From positions 391,039 through 455,038 of the forward strand of contig CAOLHI010001036.1 of NCBI GenBank assembly GCA_948474755.1: DNA of 64,000 bases, in the 5' to 3' direction. The stretch is from Ctenosaura bakeri. Taxonomy: Eukaryota > Chordata > Lepidosauria > Squamata > Iguanidae. Below are positions 45,131 to 58,089 of the stretch, piece by piece; the stretch's first letter is position 1, and the number at the start of each line of letters is the position of its first letter. Position numbers and translations under genes: made by a program. Under the pieces are notes generated by a model. The model was not told where the DNA came from. It saw nothing but the letters and a program-made list of their open reading frames with translations, and did not search any database.

Positions 45131-45949
45131 TGGTCTTAATGGCCTATTTAAGATCAAGTAGTCCTCAAATACATTCATTACAGCAGGATGAACTCAAAAC
45201 AATATATTGTTTCTGAAGAGAAAACAGCCTGTCCAATTGTTGTAAGGATGGCAGGTAAGTTCAGAAGGAACATAGGAGTCTGGAATGGGACGAAGGTAAA
45301 GCTATTATCTCTATAAGCCCAAAAGTCTTGGTGCTTCAGCTCTATGAGTCCTGGCTCTACTATTATATTGTCTATGAAGGTCTGCTGGAGTTACTCTGCT
45401 GATCTTTATAACACACATGTGAGCTTGTAAATTCATAAAACTGAAATCTTTGGTGGAAATATGTAGTCATGTATTCATTTTATCTAATAAATATTTATGC
45501 AAGCTTTTGGATTGTTGTAGATGCTTCCAGTCCACACCCCCACAGACAAGCTCCCTGTTGCATTGTAATTGGAGCTAGAGCTATATGCAAATAGATTCTT
45601 AAAATTCACTGCCTTAACTCTGTGCTGGCAAGTTGGAAAGACCATTTTACTGAACCTCTCCAGCAGGGGGAGAAATTATCCAACAGTTTCACAGAGGTAG
45701 ACTTAACCATCTCTCCATGGCACTACTTTTCTGCAGTGGTGGGAATGTGTGCTTCTGTGAGGCAAGAGGTAATGCTGATGGTAGCAGAGATACTGCAAGT
45801 GTCTCTCGTGTTCGACAGGCTCTTGCTAAGGAGTCAGACTATATGTGACAAACAGCTACTAGGCAGCAGCAGTAATGGCCGTCTGTGTGTGACAGTGGAG
45901 GATCTCTCAGAGACAACTACAGTGGCATCATAGCTAACACTTGTTAGTA
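45131..45949. other. non-coding sequence before the Bov-B copy
   Basis: The plus-strand frame 45622-45933 (103 codons) has no domain I recognise. It may be unique sequence or unrecognised 5' Bov-B sequence. ATATGCAAAT at 45585 is an octamer-like site. Confidence 0.35.
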
Positions 45950-47865
45950 CTGCACAGAAAGAGGCATGGCAAACCCCTTTTGCATGTCTTTTACCTTAAA
46001 AACCCTATGATGAGACAATCCAAAATGAAACAAGAGATAGTGCCAGAAGATAAGACTCCCAGGTCAAAAGGTACTCAACAAAGGGACAGAGCAGAGGACA
46101 ACCACATGTAGAATTGGGGGTAATGACACAACTGGACTCGAGTTAAAAGAATGTTAAATTGTTGACATGCTCAGAGGTGAAATGAAGGTGAAAATCTAAG
46201 AAGAGATGGGGTGGCATTAATGCTAAGGAGAGATATGGCAAAACAGTCACAGGATGTAATACAAAGTCTGATTGAATCATATCAATAAGACTTCAGGAAA
46301 CACCCATCAATATAACAATAATCCATGCTCCAGCTACAGAGACAGAAGAGGGAGAAATTGGACTAGTCTGTGCTTTATTCCAGGAGGAAATTTATCAAAC
46401 ACCAAAACAGAACTTGTTCTTAATTGTAGGCAATTGGACTGCAAAAGTAGGAAAAAGAGGAGAATCAAAGATTGGAGGAAAATTTGGCCTAGGATCAATG
46501 AAGTAGGAAAGTGACTAACTGAACTTTTTGTGGCCAACAGACTAGAAATGCTAAGTATACATTCCAGTGCCCAAGAAGGATACACTACAGATTACAGGAA
46601 CCAAAGGACCATTGCAGTAATTTCCCATGCAAGCAAACCCATGCTAAAAATTCTACAACAAGGACATTTGCCATATATACAGCAAGAAATGCCAGATATC
46701 CAAGCTGGGTTCAGGAAAGGAAGAGTCCCTAGGATCATATTGCAAAATATGTTGGATAATGGAGTACATGAAATAATTTCTGAAAGAAATGAGCTCATGA
46801 TTTATAGATAATAGCAAAATCTTCAGTTATGCAGATCATGAAAAACTATGACTCACTCTTAAATAAATGTGTGTGCTACAACATTTGCATGTCCTGATGT
46901 GTAACTGTATTCAGGCCAAGAGGCTACCATCAGGACAGAATATGGAGAAATGAAAGGGTTTCTAATTGGCAAAAGGGTCAGGCAAGGTTGCATTTTATCA
47001 CTCTAGCTATTTAACTTGTACACTGAATGTATCATACATAAAGCAGGACTACACTTAGAAGAAGGAGTGTGCAAATCAGAGGAAGGAACATCAATAATTT
47101 AAGAAATGCAGATGACACCATACTACATGGAGAAGATAGCAAAAACTTGGGATGGTTAGTGATGAAAATCAAGGAAGAAAGTGCAAAGGCAAGGTTACAG
47201 CTGAAGATTGAGGAAACAAAAATAATGACTCAAGATGATTTGAATAACTTTAAATTAGGCAATGAAGACATTGGAACAGTTTGAGATTTTCCATATCTTG
47301 CCCTAGTCGTTAATCAGAACGGTGACTGCAGTCAAAAAATTAAAACTAGGACTGTGAAGGACCTTGAAAGATCCTGAAATGTAAAGGTACATATCACTGA
47401 ACACTAAAGTTAGGATTGCCCATGCCATCATTTTTCCAATTTCAGTGTATGGTTGTGAAAGCTGGATGGCTGATAAAAAGAAAATCAAATCATCTGGAAT
47501 GTGTTGTTGGAGAAGAGTTCTCCAGACACTGTGTACTGATAAAAAGAGCAATACATGTGTCCGAGAGCAAATCAAGTCTGAACTCTCCCTAGAAGCCAAG
47601 ATGGCTAAAATGAGACTTTTGTACTTTGGACATATATCATAAGAAGACATAATTCACGAAGACAAGACAACAATCCTTGGTAAGATAAAAGATAGTAGGA
47701 AAAGAGGAAGATGTGTTACAAAGGGATAGACTAAAACAAGGAAGCCATGGTCCTGAATCTGCAAGAACTGGGCAGGGCTGTTGATGACAAGATGACTTGG
47801 AAATCTCTCATTCATAGGGTTGTCTTTAGCAGAAGCTGACTTGATAGTGGTCAACAACAACAACA
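45950..47865 (+). mobile_element. Bov-B LINE, plus strand, internally deleted
   Basis: The 5' part has the Bov-B block AAACCCTATGATGAGACAAT at 45998 and CAGAAGATAAGACTCCCAGG at 46045. The RT part reads 'HASKPMLKILQ' and 'PDIQAGFRKGR' (plus strand, 46530-46811). The later region translates as 'LIGKRVRQGCI' (46958) and 'IRGRNINNLRNADDT' (47070). The catalytic Tyr-Ala-Asp-Asp has become Asn-Ala-Asp-Asp (47105-47116). The 3' end (47801-47860) is CTCATTCATAGGGTTGTCTT ... GACTTGATAGTGG ... CAACAACAACAAC. At 1.9 kb it is shorter than the usual 3.2 kb and frameshifted, so it is inactive. Confidence 0.85.
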
Positions 47866-48580
47866 AGCCTTCACTATCATCAGTGGCAGTGGTATACCTT
47901 CTCCCTTTTTGTCCCCTAAGAATTTCCTTTTGCTTCCACTGCAGTAATAGTAGCTGCAGCAAGTGGGCTGGTAGTCTGGCCACCATTTTGCATTCTCCAC
48001 AAAGAAATATTCTACTACCTGAGACAGGTTGATACTTCCTGTGAAATGGTACAGTTATTCATGAAATCAAGGCTTCAACATGGTTTTATCTTCACGGTTT
48101 TATCTATTCCTAGTTTCTCACATGACAAATTAGCTTTTCTCTTTTGGAAACTTCCTGAGATTCCCCCCCGCCTTTTTTTCCTCTACTGAAGTGACGTTTT
48201 AAGAATTAATAGTTTACTCTTAATGGGATTGTTTCTGCTGCTTTCCTGGTTTGTCCAAATATATTTTTGTCCTCTTTCTTCAGCTCAAAGAGATAATTTT
48301 GAAGCTGTAGTTGTAATGTTGGCTGAGACTTCAATGTTTCCCATAAATTATCATTATAAAGTTATTTCTCTTTGTTTGGGAAACAGAAATATAAACACAT
48401 ATATTTTAGGACAGCATTTCTTTCTAGTTAACTTCTTTCTTTTTCATAAGAAAGGTGAAACATTTTTTTTTCTAGTCAGTTGCTTCAGTCTACATAAGAG
48501 TAAATAGAAAAGTCAGAAAAAGTCAGCTATTTCAAACCGTTTGAATAAATTGATTAAAATATAATCTCACCCCAGATATT
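47866..48580. other. unique non-coding sequence
   Basis: T-rich on the plus strand around 48170-48480; no gene or repeat is recognised. Confidence 0.5.
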
Positions 48581-49030
48581 GGCCATTTCCGCACCGGCTA
48601 ATAAAAATGGTGCAGAGCGTCCTCCAGGGAGGATGTCTGCATCTGGGAGCGGACTGGGTCGGACCTACTTAATATAGATCCGCACCTCAGCCCACTCTGG
48701 AACAACTCCAAGTGGTCATCAAGCATGCTTTTGACCACTTAAAACAGGTCTTTCAAAAGCACAGAGCACACCATTCCATCCCTGCTCTCCAGTGCAGATT
48801 TGCAGGCTCCCACCAGTGTGAGTCTGCAATCTGCGGGGCGGGTTTTAGGCTGGTGAGCTTCAGCAGTTGGTCAAGACCCTCAACCAACCAGAAGCTGCCA
48901 TTTTTGTCCCCGGAGCAGTGTGGAGCGATGAGCACGCACTGCTCCTGCGCAGCCTGGACCGGACCGGGGAGCCAAGAAGTCCAGTAAGTAGCTGCATGGG
49001 GCAATTCCCTTGCCCTGTGCGGATGTGGCC
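48581..49030 (-). mobile_element. MITE family B, copy 3
   Basis: The ends are GGCCATTTCCGCACCGG and GTGCGGATGTGGCC, flanked by ATT and ATC (a 3-bp duplication with one change). It has opposite orientation to the 12898 copy and shares GACCTACTTAATATAGATCC and GGTCTTTCAAAAGCACAGAG. The internal hairpin arms have partly lost pairing, and the 22-bp tandem units of copy 2 are absent (a single GAAGCTGCCATTTTTG remains). Confidence 0.75.
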
Positions 49031-49801
49031 ATCATTTCTAATAGCATTTTTAAAAACTTTAAAATGACAACAAATCTGCTAGTCCTATTTTGCCATATAT
49101 GTCATGTCCTTCATGGTGTTTACTATACATTTAATACTGTGTTTAGACTCTAACAAGGGTGGGAAACATGCAACTCTTCATATATGTTTTTGCTGCTGTT
49201 CAGGGATTTTGGGATTTGTAGTCAAACTACATCTGGCGGGTCATATGATTCCCAAAGGTTCCTACAGAGGAGTGGGCAACATGAGCATTTTGGAGTATGA
49301 TTCTGTGGACAACTTTTGGTGTGGTTCTTAACACAAGCCTGCCACAGAATTTCTCCAAGGTCAATGGTAATAGGCTTTCTCAAAGCTATATTGTACAGAC
49401 ATTACACAGATCATGCTTCACAGTTTCAGTTCATGTGTGTAGATACTACATTGTCACACAATCCAGAACAAAAATTACATATATTTAACTCCATTTACAA
49501 AAATTATATTTAATAGCATGTAATTTTGCAATGCGTTATAGCTTATACCTGTTGAAGTTCCATTAAAAAGAAAGACAGAGAGAGATTCAGGAAGAAGACA
49601 GTTGTTATTTTCTTCTGGTGACACGTGACTTGAAGGCAGAGACACATATACATAGCTGATTGCTGCCTCCATGCCATGTACTCTCCTCTTGCCACCAACT
49701 GACTAAGGGAATATACCCTCTCCATTTGCAGCAGGTCTGTAGACAGGATGGGGGCGGGCATTCAGCAGGGATCTACTGGGTATAAGTGGCTATAAAACAC
49801 A
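49031..49801. other. mostly unique non-coding sequence
   Basis: About 49155-49265 looks like a decayed hAT-like MITE (GGGATTTGTAGTCAAACTAC). Otherwise nothing is recognised. Confidence 0.45.
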
Positions 49802-49997
49802 TGTTGTTGTTGTGTGCCTTCAAGTCATTTCCAACTTATGGCAACACTAAGGCAAATCTGTCATGGGGTTTTTCTGGGGTTGAGAGTGTGTGACATGCCC
49901 AAGGATACCCAGTGGGTTTCCATGGATGAGAAGGGAATCAAACCCTGGCCTCCAGGGCCATAGTCCAATGCTCAAACCACTATACCATGCTGGCTGT
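49802..49997 (-). mobile_element. Sauria-type SINE
   Basis: The plus strand shows TGTTGTTGTTGTGTGCCTTC, then CAACTTATGGCAACACTAAG, CCCAGTGGGTTTCCATGGAT and the reversed head CTCAAACCACTATACCATGC. The middle is shortened compared with 44465. Confidence 0.85.
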
Positions 49998-51532
49998 CAA
50001 TAAAACACACACGCACATTCCTAAACTAATACTGTACTTGAATATGCCACCAATAGAACTCCTGACATTGTGCTATTTCTGGTGATTGATTTCAGTTATG
50101 TTGGAAGTAGGGTTGCCAGGTGGTAAAAGGCAAAGGGCACCTACTGAATTTCCTCTCTTCTGCATGGTTAAAGATATGAGAATCTCATCTTTTATTTCAC
50201 TTGGAAACCCTAGTTAGAAGCCATCTTGCATCTAAGCCATGCAAGAAAGGTAGAATACAAATGTAACAAAACAATAAAGACTTTCCCCCCATTCTTTTTC
50301 CTGTTGTCCATGTGGAAATGCTGCAGCAACAACTATAGTAGAGTCCTGGCCAACATTTCAGTCCCGTTCGGGAGCACTGTGTGAGAGAGGAGGGGGAGGA
50401 GGAAGAAGAGGAAGCTCTTTGGATAAAATTCTACAGAGTAGTGTTATTTTCTATGTGGGTGAGAAAGAGAAAAATCTCAGGGGGGAAAACTGTTAAGAAA
50501 TTTAGACACAAGGTATTGATCTAACAAATGCTACCATCACAAAAGAAGCTACAGTTCAGCAATTCTCTTAGCTGAATCCTAAGTTGTGAATAAAGTGCAG
50601 CCTTTTAATTCAGCAACAGGTTGGTGAAGAGCTTCCAAAGTTGTTGGTTTTATTCTCTCAGGAATCTTTCGATACCATTTTGTAAAATCTGGGTTTCAAA
50701 AATTCTTGCCTTGCACAATTTTGATAAAGTACCTTTGCATCGAACTTCCCTCCAGATTCCTCCCAGCCCACTCTCAGCCTCAGTCAATGATTCAAGCATG
50801 TATGTATTGGAAATAAGTGGTTTCTAATCTTCTGTCCCATCCCAAGCTATACTAACAATGCTCAAATCACACTTTTCCTTGATAAAGGAATTAGGACAGC
50901 CTGGTAAAGGTAGCCTCCTGCAGTGTTGCTATTACGTGTGATTACATCCCAGTTTGAAGATTTCTGAGACATCCACTCTTGGGAATGCCAGAAGTTTTTT
51001 GTTTTGGCTTATAGGTGGGCAATCTTGACTGTCTGATAAGGAATTGAATTTCGTCCCTGGTCAGGAAAGGAAGAGACAACTGTATCTTTTTTGTTGACAG
51101 GCTTAAGTATACTGACATAGGCTAGAGTATGCCAAAATGCATGGAACAGATAAGCCAATCCCCAGTTTTACTTGCAAATTGCTTAATTAAAAGATAAAGT
51201 CTCCAAGTCCCCCTTCAAGGCAATTGCCAACTCTGGCAGTTACTCTTCCTCCTCTTGAGCACTCCATGCTGTTTTCTAAGGCCTCTGTCCAGAAGTTACT
51301 CCAATGGTTCAAAAAATTCACAGAAAGTGAGTTGCTTCTTCCTTTAAGACCAGCCAGCCAACAGAGGCAATTATGTTCTCATGATGGGCTTACACAGTTG
51401 TTGTGGTCATTTGGAAAAGCAGCAGGTTCAATGCCATTTTTCCCCACCTGCAAGCTATTGATGGATGAAACCTTTTTTTCCAGAGGTGGGTAATTTTACT
51501 TTTTTTCCATCCAGGCTGTATCCCTGCTGAAA

Positions 51533-51536
<4 letters not shown>
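49998..51536. other. unique non-coding sequence
   Basis: A GGA-rich patch lies at 50390-50412. No gene or repeat is recognised. Confidence 0.5.
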
Positions 51537-51574
<38 letters not shown>

Positions 51575-51590
51575 TACACACACACACGCT
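51537..51590. repeat. (TA)n with (CA)n
   Basis: About 17 TA dinucleotides (51537-51571), then a short CACACACACAC tract. Part of an overlapping minus-strand frame is simply its translation (Tyr-Ile repeats). Confidence 0.95.
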
Positions 51591-52115
51591 TATACAAACA
51601 GACATATACATATATTTTAAAAAGCTTTAAAAATCTGGGTTATATTCAAGCATGGTCCTGAGCTTTGCTTTAAACAAAAATTGGCATTTCTGAAGGATTC
51701 TTCCTAACGGGTTTCAGAAGCACTATTCTTTCTATTTTTGTTGGGGCGGGGGGATCTTTTAGCAGTGGTGGCAGGGGTCAGGTGGTCTCTGAAAATACAT
51801 GTGGTCTATGAGCCATATTGTCTACCCCAGTGTACATCCAGTTTGTTTCAGTTTTGACATATATTCAATATTAAACATAGGCCATCCAGTTTCAATGTCA
51901 ATGGAAAAATTAAAAAAAGAAAAGAAAAGAAATATGAAAATAAAAATTGGAAAAAATATGCAAATTTCTGTACGTCTTTTCCCAGAGTATTTTTTTTTTG
52001 CATGCAACTTTTCTTACAAATGCATTTTCCATGCAACATTTTAAGTCTTCTATGTAACTTTACACACATTTCTCAATATATGTATATTACTTGCACATTT
52101 TGAGCTGAGGACTTT
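51591..52115. other. AT-rich non-coding sequence
   Basis: Repeated GCATGCAACTTTTC / TTTTCCATGCAACATTTT blocks between 51995 and 52080 resemble 55830-55930 (AATGCATTTTAAACATATTT). This may be a decayed AT-rich repeat family. Confidence 0.4.
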
Positions 52116-52334
52116 GTGGTTATGTGCCTTCAAGTCAACTTGGACTTATGGCAGCCCTATTATGGGATTTTCTTGTTAAAATTTATTCAGAGGAGGTTTG
52201 CCATTGTCTTCTTCCAAGTCTGAAAGAGTGTGACTTACCCAAGGTTGACCAGTAGGTTTCCATGACTGACTGGAGATCTGAACCTTCATCTCCCAGAATC
52301 CTACTCTGACACTCAAGCCACTATATGGTACTGC
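52116..52334 (-). mobile_element. Sauria-type SINE
   Basis: The plus strand shows TGTGGTTATGTGCCTTCAAG, TTGGACTTATGGCAGCCC, TTCAGAGGAGGTTTGCCATT, then GTTTCCATGACTGACTGG and the reversed head (CACTCAAGCCACTATATGG). It carries a long middle absent from 49802. Confidence 0.85.
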
Positions 52335-55300
52335 TTTTCAAGCCAAGAACTAGATTAAAAATTCAGCAGAGTCTTTATTCTGAACGATAACTGTCTCAAT
52401 CCATATATGAATCTGCCTAGTACGTAGCAGCTCTATTTACTTTAAAATGTGGACGAAATGAAATTCTCTTCCACCTCAGCTGCCAATCTGAGTCTTTCTG
52501 AGGGAGAAACAAAACAAAATAAAAACATGTCTTCTGAGATATTTCACTTCAGTTCTAGTCTGTAATTCACAAATAGGACCCTCAAGCTCAGAGAGAAAGA
52601 ATAGTTAGAGTTAATGCAGACACAGACTGAAAGGCATCAACAAACCATTGATTTAAGAAGAAAAAAGAATTCCTTGCATGAGGTAATCTGTGAAACTTTG
52701 CAACTTATTTGCCTCTGAATAAATATGTGATTCAAAACTACTGGGATCCAAATCAAGTCCCTATTTTTGGTTTCTTGGTCCCTGAAAGGACCTTAAAGTT
52801 GTTCTCTCCAACGCAGCAGTTCCATTCCTCAATGTAGTTAGCCCCCTTCCGTCCAACTTTGATAACCAGAAGTGTAGACAAAAATAACCAGCCTTTTCTC
52901 TCTAATGACCTATTTCCAATTTATTCTTTGGCATCAAAAAATATAAAAGAAGAACAAGGAGAGAAAGAACCAACCAATCAATATAATGCTGAAAGCTCAG
53001 ATTTATTGATCTGGATTTTGCTGGAATCAAAAGAAACACAAGTCAGGCCAAAGTGGGTGAGGGAGGAAAGCAGAGGAGATGTCAAAGATATTCCAGTCCC
53101 ATCGTGTGGTCTTGGGCATCTTTTTGTTTGCTCATGTAAGCCTCCCTGGAGGGTAGCTTCCTCCTACCTGTTTCTAGCTGAGAGGGACAGAAAGTTACCG
53201 AGGCAATTACAGTCTAATCTGTTGAAGTCAATCATGGCAGACAGGGAGAGCAAAGGAAAGAAAGAATAGCCATGTTTTCACATACTGCATGAGCCTTGAC
53301 AATCTGGACTTTTGCTCCAGAGTTCTAGGGTTGGAGTTGAAAGAAAAAGAGGACAAAAGTAGCAAGGACTGGCCCTACTGCTTGTAGGGATAAGGGTGAA
53401 TATTTGAAAATGTTGAAAAACTGGTCAAAAAACATGTTTCTCAAGTGTCAAGAAACCATGACAAGAAGAACTCTGGACTGATAAGAATCTTTGTGGTTCA
53501 GGATTTATTCAGTGCAAAATTTATACATGGTTGTTTTGAGGGAAGAAATATTATTTTCTGTACAGAATATGTTGTTCACTACCTAGAAAATGGTGTTTTC
53601 TGGGCAAGCCAATCATGTGCAAATTTTGTGCAGAATATATCCTAGTCTGAGTAAAGTCTTTAAGACCTATGAAGTTTTCAAACACTTTTTTGCAACAAAG
53701 AAAATAGATAAAATTGTTTGTTACTGGCTTTGTGAATGCAAATAATTGCATTGCCAGGCACTGGTCTCAGTGAGATGAGCATGTAAGGTGCTGGAGTGAC
53801 TGTTTATTCGGTCCCTACTTGGACAGGGATTCTGTCTCTGGACAGTTGCTGCCACTCCACATTGCTTTCTCTGATGGCTAGGGTCGAACCACTAAGATTT
53901 AGGGCCAGAACCTGACACCTAGGGATATTGCCAAGTGGTGATCTCACAGGTGGTGAGGTTTAGTGATGTCTTAACTATAGTTCCTCAAAGCATGTTATTA
54001 AAAAAAAGTAAATGTAAAAAGTAAATGTCTGTCAAAGAATACAAAGGGGGAAAGGAGCGACATGACGTCTCTGGAAAGTCCACACCAGCTACTCCAAATC
54101 AATCTGTAACAAAGAGGCACAAAGCAGCAAAACATTTTTTAAAATATTCTTTTTCAGGACATTGCTATCACATTGAGATTCTTCCTGGGCCAGTCTCTGA
54201 GATATGGGAACCCACGATGGTGTAGACTATAGTTGCTTCTACTTTCTTCTTGTTCCCTTTTCCCATTTGTTTTCAAATAGGTCTTGGACTGGACAACCTT
54301 TCACATACAGGTCACCTTCAAATAGGATTTCTGTCTGTGAATTAGGACATATGGCCGCCCTGCAGAGAACTATGCTTTCAATGGATGCTTCTCATGTGAA
54401 CATTCTTTTCTCCCAGCTTTCCCAACCAGGGAAGACATCTCACAAATGCCCAGCGATTTTAACATACTTAAGTATGTTAAATAATCTTGGATAGTCTTGG
54501 TGGAGATGAGAGAAGCTGAACAGACAAGAGCAAGGAAGGAAACAAAAGAACTGTATTGGCTATTGTACTACTCTCCAGACTGGAAGTAATCCCTTTATCC
54601 CTCTCTCTTCCAGACCAAACCAGGACTTCAGTGCTGTGTGTGTACTGGAAGAGAAAAAGAAAGGGATTGGTGAACACAAAAGGTAGGAAGAAAGTCCCCA
54701 AAGCTCGAGGATTTTGAAAGAGACAACAGTGGGAATTGAAGGGGAAGTGTGTGTGGTGCATACAGTCATGTGTCCAATTTATGTCCTCATGGGAATACAG
54801 GAAATTGCTTCAGATCGTATGAACTTGTATTTCATTCCCAGCTTTAGCCAACTCAGCCCTAACAACTCTGAGACAAATATTAAGGACATTGAAGCTATCC
54901 CCCCCCATTTTTTAAAATAATGTCTCCAGCTTACACATGACTGCATAGAAAATACCCTCCTCACTCAGTTTTGCAGCTTTGGGAATGGAACTGAAAAAGT
55001 GAAGAGGAACTCTCTAATTGGGAACAATTTGCAAACATTCCTCTGGATGCTTTTGTAGTTGGCAGTCACATGACTCAAGAATGATTGCTTGTGCACAAAA
55101 GAGAAAAAAAAACCCTACAACTACAAAAGTGCATCTGAGATACAGTATTTATCATAGCATGTGCTTGGTCCCTGATTAAGTGGAAATGGCATAACTAGTC
55201 CATCATTAGGAGGAAGGACTACAGATGCTCAGTCTTGCATGTGTGTTTGTTCTTCTTGTCCTCTGATGTCTTTCCCTTCATTGGGAGGGAAGGGCTGATG

Positions 55301-56609
55301 GATTACCATTGCACCCACTGCGTAAGAGAATGCACTATGATGGAAATGGAGTGGCTGCTAATCTGCAGCTTATTACCTGCTCCACTTTGAATGGCAGACA
55401 GACTTACTTACAATCAGTGGTAGTTTTAAAGGAGCTGTACAAAATCCTGAACCTATGTGGAAGATAGGGTTATCCATCTTGGATATGTTAATATTTGTAA
55501 TATAACATGGAATAGATTCACTGCTCAACTGACATGGGAACCATCAGCCTCCACTGCCTACAAAATGCTTTTTTTCCTCCATGTAGTGTGCTTGTTAAAT
55601 TCCTCCTAAAGATAACCCATTTCTGTCTCAGTTGATGGTGGCTGTAATCACATCCACCTACAATGGACACGACATGGAGCTACCTATCAACTAGGGACAG
55701 ATAAATCAGTGCACTCCATTAAACGTCACTTTCACATATGTTCATCCATAAACTTGCTCAACCTTGTTTTCTTACTAAGTTGTTTTGTTGTAAAAATTTG
55801 CTTGAAAACTGACATCTAGATATATGTTTAAATATGTATTTTGAGCATATATCTTCCCTCTGGAAATACATATTCCTCAATGTATTTTATCTACAACAAT
55901 GCATTTTAAACATATTTTGATGCATGCTGAAAATTGTATCAAAACATTCAGAAAAGATGTCAATCTACTGGATATTGAAGCTCCCAAGCTCATTGGTATA
56001 TATCAGTCTCCCCATTTCAGACGTCCACCACAAACATCCAGTTTTTGAGTGGTTCTTTGGATCACCCCTGGTCATCCCAGCAGACCGTTGTTTCATCCAT
56101 TGAGTGCTCCCCTCAGCCCTCTCCATACTGAGACCCACTTCTCTGATGTTTTTCCTGGTCCAAGGACTTCAGGACAAAGGTGTAGTATCACCCTAGCTGC
56201 ACCCCTTCAATATTCCCCTATGCAGTTTCCTCTCTTTTGCTTCTTAATAGGTCTCGAGTGAATGTGTGAGTGATTGCGTTGCTGTATGAGACTTTCCTTC
56301 AATAAATTCATTTATTGGACATTTTTGTTTGGTTTTTGGCTTGGACTGACCCCATAAAAACTGGGTAAAAAGACCCCGCTAGGTTACCCTGCTTCTTGCA
56401 GTGCTATTACTTGTGCTCTGGTTAGTTTCCATTCCCCATCAAGTGGAGCACAGTGAGGTATCCCACAAGGGACCCCCAAAATTAGGGTAGCACAAAGAAC
56501 TGAAGCTAGACTATTAACTGGGTTATAGAGATCATAAAGCTACCCTATTCCAACAGCTCCATGAGATGCCAAGTCTGTTTCCAAGCATGATTCATAATGC
56601 TGGTTATGA
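52335..56609. other. long unique non-coding stretch
   Basis: No gene is recognised. The plus-strand frame 52859-53269 (136 codons) has no domain or biased periodicity that I can see. A small inverted repeat with GTAGTTG arms lies at 55046-55135. About 53480-53700 has repeated TTTTGTGCAGAA-like blocks. The rest shows no repeat signature. Confidence 0.45.
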
Positions 56610-57085
56610 CCGATAAAACCCTATGTGTTAGGTCTAGGCTTTCTGATAGACTGTACCTACCCATATGAGTCAGCCAAGACCCCAAGATCCACAAGAGAGG
56701 CCCTTCTCACAATCCCACCACACTTACAGTTACATTTGGTGGAAAGACTAGAGAGGGCCTACATGTGGCTCCTCCTAGACTTTGGAACTCCTTCCCTAGG
56801 GAGTTTAGAATGGCCACCTGCTTGTTCAACATTATTCAGCAGTTCAACATTGTTTTACTGAAACTGGTTTTTAGAACTGCAGACTTTTAACAGAAGTGCT
56901 ATATTGTTTTTAAATTGCATTGTTTAACATTTAAAAATCTTTTTAGGGTATAGATTTATAATATGGTTAGCAGCTTACTTCAGTTTTAATGTTGACTTGT
57001 ATGTTTTTAATTGTTCTGTATTTAATGGGTAAGCTGCCTTAAGTCCCAGTCTTTCAGAAAAGGCGGACTACGAATAAAGTTAACA
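56610..57085 (+). mobile_element. LINE 3' end (LWN-type, plus strand)
   Basis: The frame from 56625 reads LLLDFGTPSLGSLEWPPACS, a decayed counterpart of 'APxLWNSLP...'. A long AT-rich 3' UTR then ends AAGCTGCCTTAAGTCCCAGT, then GGCGGACTACGAATAAAG, a CAACAACAGCAGCAGC tail. This is the plus-strand match of the tails at 16945 and 39035. Heavily mutated. Confidence 0.6.
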
Positions 57086-57399
57086 ACAACAGCAGCAGCA
57101 TGCAAAAAGGAAGAGGGGTAAGTAGATGGTGGAGAATGATGAAAAGGGAGATGGCCCTGGCAGAAGAAAAAAAGAGTGATCCCACCGGTCTCTGGTTTCA
57201 ACCCCTGTTATTGCCAGTACATGGCCCTGGAAAAAAAAAATACCCTCAAGGGAATATTTCTCTTGACAGAAGAAAGCTTGCTTACCTCTGATATACATAG
57301 CAAAGAATGGGATTTTGGGGTGGTAAAAATGAGAGATCCAGTCAGTGCCTTCCTATGTTCACCCTCACTTCATTGCAATTAAAGGAGTGATGAATTTGT

Positions 57400-58075
57400 T
57401 GGTGTCAAGTTTACTGCTGCCTCACATGCTTGCTAGCTAGACCTGACAAACTGGAAAAGGGTGTCATACCTCACCCCTTGGAGGACTCTGACATTGAGGA
57501 GGCAGATTGCCATGAAGCTATAGCTCTCTTTGAGTCTGAGGAGATGGAATCTGAGGCAGTAGAAGATCCTGCTCCCCAACAGGACTTAGGAGAGGCTACA
57601 GATGCTGAAGATGACATACACCCATCCTTTCTTGAGCTACAGAGACAGAAATGCCAAGCTTATCCTCATTTAAATAATAAATGCTGACCCAATTAGCAGT
57701 AATGAGACACATGTGACCTTCAAGTTGCTGCTCATAAATATTGTGGCACTTGCCTTCCAGCCTTAGTACTGACAACTGTCTTATCTGGTTGCCTAGCAGT
57801 ACTGTCTCTCGTTCCTGTTTTGTCTTGACCTTGGGCTGACTACACTTTTGGACTGTTCTGCTTACTCTTTGCTGGCTCATGTACTTCTGACCTGCTGATA
57901 CAACTTTTGGTCTGGCTAACACAACTCTTGTTCTTCTTCCTCTATCTTGCTCAGCTAGCCTGTGACTGACCGGGACTAGACTGACTATTCAACCACTCCT
58001 GCACTCCAACCTGCTGCTGTGGGCATTTTCTTACTTGCTTTCCAGACAAAGGAGTGGGTAGACATGGAATCCAAC
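57400..58075 (+). mobile_element. acidic-ORF element, plus strand
   Basis: The ORF 57430-57687 (85 codons) is rich in Glu/Asp: 'LEDSDIEEADCHEAIALFES', then EEMESEAVEDPAPQQ, and it ends 'LQRQKCQAYPHLNNKC'. A T-rich non-coding part follows with CTTGACCTTGGGCTG and TTTTGGACTGTTC motifs. The order matches the minus-strand element at 14997-15556. It could be an LTR or LTR-adjacent relic. Ends and family are not determined. Confidence 0.4.
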
Positions 58076-58089
58076 ATCAGATTAATTCA

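Noticed and set aside
45622..45933. 103-codon plus-strand frame before the Bov-B copy
   Set aside because: Not recognisable as a Bov-B or host protein; left as unassigned sequence.
52859..53269. 136-codon plus-strand frame
   Set aside because: No domain, no similarity that I recognise, no supporting splice or codon pattern. At this length one or two such frames are expected by chance in 64 kb.
57430..57687. Acidic 85-codon frame considered as a host nuclear protein exon
   Set aside because: The same architecture occurs in two other places, one with target duplications, so it belongs to a repeat.
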